Shown one piece after another: positions 52,479 to 60,994 of a stretch of 60,994 bases of DNA. Below the pieces are notes generated by a model. That model saw nothing but the letters and a program-made list of their open reading frames with translations. It was not told the origin of the DNA and ran no database searches. This DNA comes from Mnemiopsis leidyi (Eukaryota; Ctenophora; Tentaculata; Lobata; Bolinopsidae). The stretch is from NCBI GenBank assembly GCA_000226015.1, contig JH154628.1:60295-121288 (forward strand). Reading direction: 5' to 3'. A program made the position numbers and the translations under genes. Numbering within the stretch: position 1 is the first letter of the stretch; the number at the start of each line of letters is the position of its first letter.

Positions 52479-53649
52479 GTTTGTAAAATCACATTTGTTT
52501 TTAGATATGAATATGATGCTCAGTTCTATATGAGCGAGAGTAATAAATTATTTTACAAATTGGTGATAATTTTGACATTTTGAAACCACGCTTGCGCTTC
52601 AATTTTGGTGTGATAGTCGTTTTTGTCTCTTCTGCTAATTTTCCCAGCGACGTTAGCTCATGTTTCTTCAATTTTTGTGCAATTAAAAAATAAAAAAAAC
52701 CTGAAATGCTAACGAAGAATATTGCTATTTTGAATTGAATTAAATGAATTTATTCAATCATAGCAAAAATGATATATATTTAACTATGGCAGCGGTTTTG
52801 GTCATAAGTTTAGCACAAGTTAATCAGCTGTCACTTTTGTATTTAAAACGTTTAAAAAAAGTACAGTGAATATATACGCTTTGAACAGAAAGTATTTAAA
52901 CGATCAATTCAAAAATCTACAAGGAATAAGCCAAGGAATAAGCCACACTGTACGATCTGAGGGGAAGCGAAAACGTAGAATTACCTGAAAAATTCAGGAC
53001 CACACAGGATGATCCTTCTTGCAGAAATACGATGAAGAAGTTAATATGATTACTTACTAAAATTTCGAAGAAGTACTTGAAGACATGACTTAAAAAGCCA
53101 TTCCGTATCCCACTCACCCCCAAACTTCCAGAGCAGAAAGAGAAAATATTATCAGAAATGTAAGAGATCGGTGTGGCATATTGAGTTAATGAAATCCTAG
53201 GGCGCCAAATTTTTGCAGAAATAGTAGTGCTCAAAATGGCTACGAACTAAGGAGTAAGGCAAGGTAAAGAACTCTACGCCTCGATGAGCCTGTGAAAAGT
53301 TTTAACAAGCATTAGCTGGCCAAATTGCTGATTCGCTTTGACAAAATAAGTTCACAGTGGTCCCAAAGTTAAGTTTTTTATATATAGTCACTCCAAGGTA
53401 TACCCTGAATTCCGCAGCAGAATAAGAAGCTTGCCTGTCTACCACTATCTTTCTGCGCTGCTGTGCGACAAAGATGAATTAATGGTAACATCGGCGCATT
53501 CATCAATAAAATTTATTATCTGATTCAATCTCTAATATCCCGTGCCGTAAGATCATCAGCGAAGAATTCCCTTTTCTCCGTGTCAGCACCTGCTTAAATT
53601 GAGAGGCAACATTAAAAAATTCTTCAAGGAAAATGTTGGGTCGCCGTAT
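52479..53649. other. Convergent intergenic stretch
   Basis: This AT-rich interval between the last seen exon of the basic-protein gene (+) and the stop of the LDLa-receptor locus (-) has no convincing exon. It probably contains both 3' UTRs. Confidence 0.5.
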
Positions 53650-56600
53650 CTAATTTCTGGTTCTTTGGGGGAGCAATTTTGAAGATCTCTTAATAATCAT
53701 CAAGGAACCTGTCACCAATATTTTGCCAGTTTCTGCTCCATAAAGTAAGGGATTGATCACAGAGTTAATAGGGACTGTAATAACTGAGAAGATTGGATAC
53801 CAAGATGTAGCATCGATGACTTTACCAAAGTGTAGAAAACAAACTATTGTGAATGGGACCCAACAGAATAAGTCAGTGAGGATTATCGCACTGATCTTCA
53901 TCTGCATCCTCCTGTCACGATTCTCATTCTGCTCTTTCCCAGCTGCATTGCTGTTACTGGCACTGTTTTTTGCTGACATCGTGGCTTTGATAGCTACTGT
54001 CAGATAACTGCAGCATATGAGAGCTAAACAGATGCTATTAAAAACAAGTGCAGATATAGTGTACCATTTCTGTGGATCTTCTGGTGTGACGAGATATTTG
54101 AACACACACACACACCATCGTTCCCGTAGAAGTGAATGGTTTGGCCATAAACGCCTGAAAATAAATTGAAGATGAATCAACTTATAACATGATAATGATC
54201 ATGGTGTAGATAGTTGTTTAGGTATTTAAACTGCTATCGGCTCGTTGTACAAAAACTGGTAAAGACAGATATAAGGTTTTGGGGTCAATAGATGGTTTTC
54301 AATAAAACTTACCTCCGTATTGCCTGGTAAACATATGCTCAACAAGACTTGTGACACTTCTCCAAGACAAAACACTTTCTTTGTGAAATCTGCCGTAGTG
54401 GGCTTCTATTACAGCGTTATGTGTCTTCTTTGAAACAGAAGCAGTAAATAGGGGGTTTTCTGGGTAAAACAGCCCATTCACAAAGAAATCATCAAATCTT
54501 GGGGTAACAGGCAGCACTGCTATGAGAACAGAGCATGATATTATTGTGACGATGACACTTGCAATTTTAATGCGTGATTTCTTTGAAGAAGCATCGCTGG
54601 GAATCATTTGACCAACCCACATCATTCTGAAGACACTGAGGAATGTCATGGAGAACATAGAAAGTTGGGTTGCTATGCAATTAAGCATACCAAGACCAGC
54701 ACAAGTCATACTTGACAGCCATTTGTATTTCTGTTTGCAGTATTCATCACCGAAATTGTAGCTGAAAGATGCTATAGCCACCAGATAGCAACCCATCAAG
54801 AAGTCTCCAACTGCCACCAACGTTATCAGTATCTTATTCATCCTTCCTTGGTAGGAAGTAGATTTTGAGATTTGAGAAGCTGTTTTGAAGATGACATGAA
54901 TGTTCAGTAATATTGCTACGCCTCCCGAAACCCAAGAGCATATGTTTATGCTGATATGGGACAAGATGAGACGTCTGGCTATTGGACAGTCACTATTGCA
55001 CTCGTCAGAGAAGTCTCGACAATGAACAAAACCGTCACATTTTGCACTGTGAGGGATATACTCGTTGTGTTTGGAACACTTAAAATGGTTTGAACAGTTT
55101 CTCTCGTCACTACCATCCCCACAGTCATCCACTAAATTACAAACGTCTTGATAAAGAACACAATTCTTGTTGTCACACGAAAATATACGGTCATGATAAT
55201 GTTCCCCTTGTCGATATATAACTGTCAAGGTATTGTCTTCTGTGATGGAAAAGACTCTTTTGTCGACATGATTATTGCAAGTATCATGTTTGATTGGTTT
55301 AAGCGGGCATGGCGTATTCCTACATATGTCCGAGCAGCTAAGATAGACATAAGTTTCACCATATGTATACGAACAGTCGAGACTTCTTTCATTATTTGGA
55401 ACGTCTAGCAATGTGCTGTTTACAGCAAAATAAGCTCGTTCAGTAGACCTTTTAAAATGTTTCCCATAGGTACAGTTGGTCGGCCCGATTTTTATCAGCT
55501 CTTTAAGCCCGGGTAAGCAGTAATGAACAAATTTATGCGATTTATGTTCACCCAGTTTTGTACCGCCCAACAGAAGATGACCTCTTGATTGTTGGCACAT
55601 TTGATTTTCAGATCCGCATGTATTGATCTTATCACAGAGTTCAGAGAACATGATATACCCTCCGATGTCTGAGCCTTCACACAGCAAGACATCCTCACAT
55701 TTTGTGCTTTTGTCGAAATAACGGACATTCTTTCCTTCACCACATACTTGCCATAGTTTCTTATTTTCTTATTACATAGTTTCTTATTTTCATCATCTCC
55801 ATTTTCACAATCCTCTACACCATCTACTACCCAATTAAGTGGTATGTTTAATGATCTATTTCTGTCACCATCTGTCGGATTTAGTCTCCTCTTACAAAAG
55901 TTGGTGGTTGAAAGAGTCAAGCAAAGTTTGTCATTTTCGTCAGATTCCTGATCTGGACAATCAACTACACCATCACAAAGCAAATTTTTATGAACACGGC
56001 ATCCATTTTCAATCTCAATACAGCTGTCATCATATCCATCATCACACAGGCCATAGCCTTTACAAACCGCAAAAACAGATACATTCGATTTGTATCCTCC
56101 TATCTCGCATCTCAAAGCTACTCTCGAAGCATCAGTACAGTTAACTTGGTCCAATCCATCATTACACGTTTCAAAAATACTGGAACAGCACAAATTTGTG
56201 GAGCCGTAAGATTCCTGACGGCTAGTTGTGTTTCAGAGTGAGGAAGATTGCATTGTCGCACAACATAATCTCCGCTGCAATTAGATTCATCCTCCTTATT
56301 TACACATTGTCCGTAACCATTGCATAGGTCATATGCGTATACATATGTTGTCTTCCGACCTTCCGTTCTTTTGCACCGCATTCCGTACGTAATGCCACCA
56401 CAGTATGACTCATCGTCACAATAGAAGCAGTCACAAACTCGGTCACATGTTTTATTTATCGAGATAACTCTGCCAGTTGCGTCATCACATTTGTAGTGGT
56501 CCGAGGAATTAATGATGGTTTGGTTGTACTGGGGAACAGAGTCGCAACCGTCCTCATCCATATCAGTGTTGATGCAATCTCGTCGACCATTGCATTGATT

Positions 56601-57651
56601 AAGTTTCATAACATGGTTGCCTATATCTATGGTCCCATGCGATTCATCCTGGCAGACATATGTGGAGCAAAGTAATGTATTACCAGACGCTGTCTTTTTA
56701 AGTCCAGCACATCCATTATGTCCACAAGCTTGATAAAAGTAAGGATCTAATGAGCAAAGTACATTAAAACCGTGATAATCACACTCTTTACTACTAGCGT
56801 CTCCATATAAAGACTTAAATGTCGTCGTGTAGAATTCGTCAGAGTTATGACATTTGTACCACTCAATACCGTCGAACAAACACACTTTCTTGAGGTATCT
56901 AGAAGAGGGTGTCCCCACTTCCTTTGTAAAGCAATTCCGACTATCTTGAAACCCTGAAGATGTTTTTTATGAATTTTCCGAAATTCTGTTCCGAAATTAT
57001 GGTTATTTGTTTAATAAAGAAGTAGAAGGTGATGTAGTAAAACGAACGAAAAAAGGCCCAAGTAGTGTTACATCAAATATAAATATTACCTTTTGGATGG
57101 ATCTTGTAATATAATGTGAAGATATTTTGATATAGATTTCCGAACTGAAACCTGGTCCAAGCGAAGTTTCTTCTCGCTTCCGAGGCTGAGCAACTTTCAC
57201 GATTTCTGTTAGTCTTCATTGATACTGTGTAGTGTTTGTTGCAATCCAGTTTCAAATTATCCGACTGTTTGCTGATCGAGAGGAGCCAACCATCGTTCAA
57301 CATCGGGCATCTTATAAAATCGTAGTAGGAAGTTGTGAGAGGTGGACAAATAGTTGACCTAGCATGGAAAAATAAACCTTCTCTTTCGAACTTTAACTGC
57401 AAGTTTAAAAATTGGTGCGGTTTTAAATCTTGTGGCTCGAAGAATGGGATTGAAAGCAAAGAGCTTGCGATTTGATCTGCATAAGCTGGGCGGACTTGTA
57501 GGTAGATATGTAAAGGATGTTCCTCCAAATTGTGTGGAATTAAATCGCTCAGACTAACCGTTACTCTTTTCCATCCTGGGCGGTAAAGTTTAATTTTATC
57601 ATAGTTCCGCTGCATTTTATGATTACTGCAATAGACTCCAAGTTTGTCCAA
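53650..57651 (-). pseudogene. LDLa-repeat rhodopsin-type GPCR (RXFP/GRL101-like) with three frame breaks
   Basis: Exons on the minus strand are about 57651-57090, 56953-54313 and 54154-53650, with matching phases at both introns. The large ectodomain holds repeated Cys/Asp/Glu modules; clear LDLa ones are CNLVDDCGDGSDERNC and CDGFVHCRDFSDEC, immediately before TM1. Seven helices follow, with VFRMMWV at the DRY position, FCWVPFTIVCF in TM6 and NPLLYG in TM7, as in leucine-rich/relaxin-type receptors, but no LRR block is seen. The frame breaks at a T5 run (56173-56177 on +), at a 23-bp tandem duplication (55752-55790) and in an AC run (54101-54116). Two are in simple sequence and could be assembly errors. 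No signal peptide or ATG is evident at the 5' end. Confidence 0.75.
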
Positions 57652-59191
57652 ATGAGAAGATAATTAAAAGATAGAGTATTTAGTTGTCGATACAACCCAT
57701 AACAAATTATCCAGCCATTTGATTGCGGCCGCTATTTCCGGAATGGAATATCATGAAAATTGCACACATCCTTTTGCATTTATGGTCGTAGAAATGAAAA
57801 TGTTCAACTTTGAGCTGGAAGAAAAGTCAGGTCATTACCCGGCAAGAAAAAAACGTGGCCTTTTTCAAAAAACGCTGCGTTTTTGTCGAGTTAATGCAGT
57901 GTTTTTTGAAAAACTCGACGTTTCCTCATGATTGGACTCCATTTTTGCAAGCGTGTGCACAAAAACGCACGATTTCTGTGCGCGCGTTTATTGAAGTTGC
58001 AGAAACATGGGGTTTTTCGAAAAATACTGCACATTTTTTTCAAAAAACACCGCGTTAACTCGACAAAAGCGCGGCGTTTTTGATAAAAACGCCGGCTTTA
58101 ACACCGGCGTTTTTTTCTAACCAGGTATTAGAAGTAGCCTTTGGCGGCAAATTCAAACAGTCCTAACGTGCAGTTTATATAGAACAGTAATTTGCAAAAT
58201 ATACAGAACATCACTTCGGTTCTTGTCAATCTTTTTGATTTTAAAACTTTCACGATGTGTTCATGAAGCCTAGTTTATGAGATCTTATGATTTTCGGAAA
58301 GCTGAGGATGGGCAATTTTGCTGATATACAGAAATATACCAAAATTGCAAAATCGTCAAAATGACTTGAAGCACTTATGCATTTGCGTGCTTCTTATAGC
58401 CCCCAAACTTCCAAATCAGTCCTTTACGCATGCGCATTGAATCAGAATATGCTGATGATTTAGACTTTTTGGTCGCAGATGAACATAAGCTTAAACTCAT
58501 CCACCTGTAGCTACATCTGTTTCTAATGGATGGAGTCTTTATGTCAATGAGCAGAAGACTGAGTTTGTGAAAGTTTAACACTGGAGTTTTTTGAAAAACG
58601 CCGCGTTTTTCTCTAGCCGGGTACAAATAAAGATTATTTCTTTCAGTAGACGTATTCAAGTTTATGAAGTTCAAGTGGTGTCTGTTTTATTGTATCACAA
58701 ACTATTACAAACTATAATTGTTATTAGTTTATTTTCTTGGGCATGGAGTGGCCTCGAAGCGGCGGTCAAAAATGTTTGAGATTAGTCCGCCAAAGCGTGG
58801 GATCAGTTCTTTGTCGGTAAAGAGTTTTTTCAAGCCTGCTTGGAAGTGGTGACAGACGCGATTCAAGACAGTATTTCGTTTGACTACGCCGTGTCATCCC
58901 GTTTCAATGTTGAAACTATAAGAGCTATTGTATGGTTCATGTTCTTGGGCAGCTCACGAACATGTGCTTGAGTGGCTTGACACCACCCATAGAGGACACC
59001 TTAGATGCATCCTGAACATTAGCGGGCCAAACAAAATTTTGAATATTATATCAAACTACATAACAAACGTTGAATAGCTCAAGGGAGCATCTTCAATATC
59101 TGGTCAGTGCATGACAAACTTAAAACAACTCTTTCCACTTAGTTCGTTTCTCAGCCATATCTCTAAGCATATAGATATCATTACAACTTTC
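57652..59191. other. Gene-free stretch with palindromic repeats
   Basis: No coding exon was recognised, and no signal-peptide exon for the adjacent receptor locus. The notable content is the palindrome cluster at 57830-58125 and its relative at 58584-58625. Confidence 0.5.
57830..58125. repeat. Cluster of A/T-tract palindromes with cgccg/cggcg cores
   Basis: It repeatedly shows tttttcaaaaaacgc and gcgttttt, plus paired actcgac/gtcgagt words. It ends in a near-perfect hairpin, aaaaacgccgg...ccggcgttttttt (about 58086-58117). A related piece, ttttttgaaaaacgccgcg, is at about 58587-58610. It resembles a non-autonomous foldback element. The terminator-like look has no meaning in animal DNA. Confidence 0.7.
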
Positions 59192-60252
59192 TTAATTAAA
59201 GCCTTTATTGCTTAGATCGGACTTGATAGTGTTAAACCAATTTATAATTATCTGGTGTCTTCCTAGTCTTGGCTTAGATTGACAGCCATCAACAGAATAA
59301 GTTAGTGCTACAGCTGCTGGGCTGTTTTCTGAAAACCGCAACACATGCCCGAGCATTGTCCATCTGGCAAGGTCGACTCTATCAGTCAATGGTATAACTA
59401 CAGATGTCTTGTTAAGGGTCTTGTTTGACGTGACATGTGGTCATCTGATGTTGAGTATTGACCTAAGGTGATGTCTTTGACAAATGTTAAGTTTTTCGAG
59501 AATGTGTTTTTTGCCGACAAAGAGCAGGATCGATACATAATAACAGAAACAACTTGAGCTTCGTAAATCAGTAGTTTTCGTTCAAGTGATATTTTTCTGC
59601 CTTGTAGCCAGATCTTACTAAAGTTCGGCGAACTTTAGGAAATGTGGCTTTTGCGAACTTAGTTCGCAAAAGCCAAATTTCTTTACTGTATCCTATGCAA
59701 AATGTCTTTCGTACTGCAAAGGAGTGATCCGAGGAGCTTGGTGAACCTCAAAGGTTCATTTCCGGATATCTTCACCCCAAACGAGTCAGTTTTATTCTTA
59801 CCAGCAAGGTACACTCTCACAAAATCAGTCTCATGATGCTTATTAACATTAAGACTCCATTCTTTGAGGACTGATGCAGCTTTCGGTAAGATTTGTGCAA
59901 GAACTGCAGGGTCTAGAAAGTCGACGTCACCAGCATATTCTGATCCAAAGGCTAAGCACGAGTCACTTATTGGCGGATTGGGTCGGTTTAATACAGTTCT
60001 CAGATGTATGAGAGCACCGGCTAGAGTGAGGGTGAACAGGCAACCTGATATTAAGTCTCCCTGAAAAGCTTCAGAAAGGCTGATGAACACAGTTGACTCA
60101 TTTTTGCCGATACTAACATGGAGTTTGGTGTTGGTCATTGGATAACAATAATCCCACTAGTCTAACCTTATCTGTGCAACCAGCATCAATGACAAGATTA
60201 AGAACTGTTTGCCTGCTGATAGTGTCGAAAGCTGATGACATGTCAATACCGA
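59192..60252 (-). mobile_element. Broken LINE reverse transcriptase, 5'-truncated
   Basis: Read on the minus strand, RT motifs appear in order: DMSSAFDTISRQ (60250-60200), then SLSEAFQGDLISGCLFTL and EYAGDVDF (the YxDD-like box, altered), then a C-terminal block with ARWTMLGHVLR and GRHQ (59389-59192). At least two frame changes separate these pieces. No endonuclease domain is seen, so it is a dead copy. Confidence 0.85.
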
Positions 60253-60329
60253 TTTTTCAAAATTTTGAATAAAAATCAATATAGTATCTATATGATGTCA
60301 TTACCCTTACTGATCGTATTGAACTTTCT

Positions 60330-60600
60330 AGGTGGACTATGTCGTGCCATGTTTTAAGATTGCCTGAAAATCGTCATGTGCTGCCTCAGCTTTTGTATTT
60401 GCTTCAGATGGTTGCCATGCTAAGTCCCGAAGAGGTAGACACCAGATCAAATTATTTAATACTATCAGGATACTATCAAATCTGATAAGATACAGTTTAG
60501 ATTACATAGAACATTTGTATTTGGTGAGAGATGTTGTCAGGGATAGGAAGAAGTGGGAGAGTTTATTTGAGGAGAAGTTTTTCTGTGTACTGACCAGGCA
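60330..60600 (+). mobile_element. LINE 3' fragment (same family, plus strand)
   Basis: It encodes RWTMSCHVLR, then, after a frame change, RRGRHQIKLFNTI and a terminal DRKKWESLFEEKF. These match the C-terminal block of the minus-strand copy. It is opposite in orientation to that copy and head-to-tail with the next one. Confidence 0.75.
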
Positions 60601-60994
60601 CGAACGTTGCTTTCTTGCTATTCTGTGTTTGAATACAGTTATTTATACAGAAATCATCTCCGAAGAATCATCAATATGACCTACCCTAACATCATCAGAA
60701 ATAAGACTCTTTACAAACGCTGTGACTCTGTTCCTTTGAGTGAGCGTGTTGGATGTGCACGGTGGAGAATGCTTGGCCACATCCTCCGTAGTGATAACAA
60801 CTCACCCGCACAGCTAGCATTACACTTCGCAGTAGAGAGTCAGAGTGTCATGAAAGGTAGAGTCGGTAGACACCAGTCAAATTTATTCAAGACTATTTTA
60901 ACTGATTTAAGTGACAGAAATATAAGACTTGTGAATACAGACGATTTGTATGATTTAAGAAATTTTGCTTTAGATAGGAGACAATGGAGAGAAC
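60601..60994 (+). mobile_element. LINE reverse-transcriptase C-terminal region, open to window edge
   Basis: One open frame from 60601 to the end encodes YLYRNHLRRIINMTYP, VPLSERVGCARWRMLGHILR, PAQLALHFA, GRVGRHQSNLF and DRRQWRE, the conserved tail of many non-LTR retrotransposon RT proteins. It is better preserved than the neighbouring fragments. It may continue beyond the window. Confidence 0.82.

Noticed and set aside
52917..53234. 105-codon minus-strand ORF before the LDLa receptor stop
   Set aside because: It follows the receptor's own stop codon, has no recognisable domain and is AT-rich by composition.
56200..56265. A 55-bp intron explaining the first frame change of the LDLa receptor
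   Set aside because: A gt...ag pair could be drawn, but the ectodomain homology runs through the interval and breaks at the T5 run instead, which fits an indel better.
58080..58120. Rho-independent-type terminator
   Set aside because: A hairpin plus T-run is a bacterial signal. The surrounding palindromes show it is part of a repeat cluster.

Overview
The window is animal nuclear DNA from a draft assembly. It has spliced genes with GT-AG introns, SINE-like and LINE-like repeats, a vertebrate-type (CCCTAA)n telomeric tract, many minisatellites, and three short N-gaps (11004-11054, 25783-25795, 41925-41935). The gene content (Ig-superfamily receptors, an ankyrin TRP channel, KDM4, an LDLa/rhodopsin-type receptor) points to a metazoan, most likely an invertebrate. 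I cannot fix the phylum from sequence alone.

Layout. 1-9.4 kb (+): the 3' part of a large single-pass receptor with about 14 tandem Ig-like domains. I could thread 22 exons with consistent phase to the stop codon. 9.4-13.7 kb: intergenic, with foldback repeats and a TTAA-flanked MITE-like element. 13.7-30.3 kb (-): a 13-exon gene for a predicted secreted, GPI-anchored Ig-Ig-FN3-Ig protein of about 501 aa, with an 11.3 kb first intron full of minisatellites and CACGTG palindromes. 30.3-35.7 kb: intergenic, with SINE-like copies and a second copy of the foldback repeat. 35.7-37.9 kb (+): ALG9, complete, about 610 aa. 38.5-39.9 kb (+): an intronless SVOP/SLC22-like transporter. 40.6-43.6 kb (+): a KDM4-type JmjN/JmjC demethylase whose visible exons stop just before the distal zinc ligands. 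One intron carries an interstitial telomeric tract and a long TCAC microsatellite. 43.8-46.2 kb (-): a two-exon TRP channel, tail-to-tail with KDM4. 46.3-52.5 kb (+): an unrecognised basic protein, divergent from the TRP gene across 160 bp. 53.6-57.7 kb (-): an LDLa-repeat/rhodopsin-type receptor (RXFP/GRL101-like) with three frame breaks, so pseudogene or assembly error. 57.7-61 kb: palindromic repeats and broken LINE pieces on both strands.

The genes do not form an obvious pathway. The two Ig loci are both cell-surface recognition-type proteins, while ALG9 (ER N-glycan assembly) and KDM4 (chromatin) are housekeeping. The most distinctive structural theme is tandem duplication placed exactly on splice sites: a 36-bp minisatellite seeded at a 5' splice site (1570), a triplicated 3' splice site (48.0-48.2 kb) and a 17-bp duplicated acceptor (47.65 kb). 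A 23-bp coding duplication also breaks the receptor at 55.75 kb.
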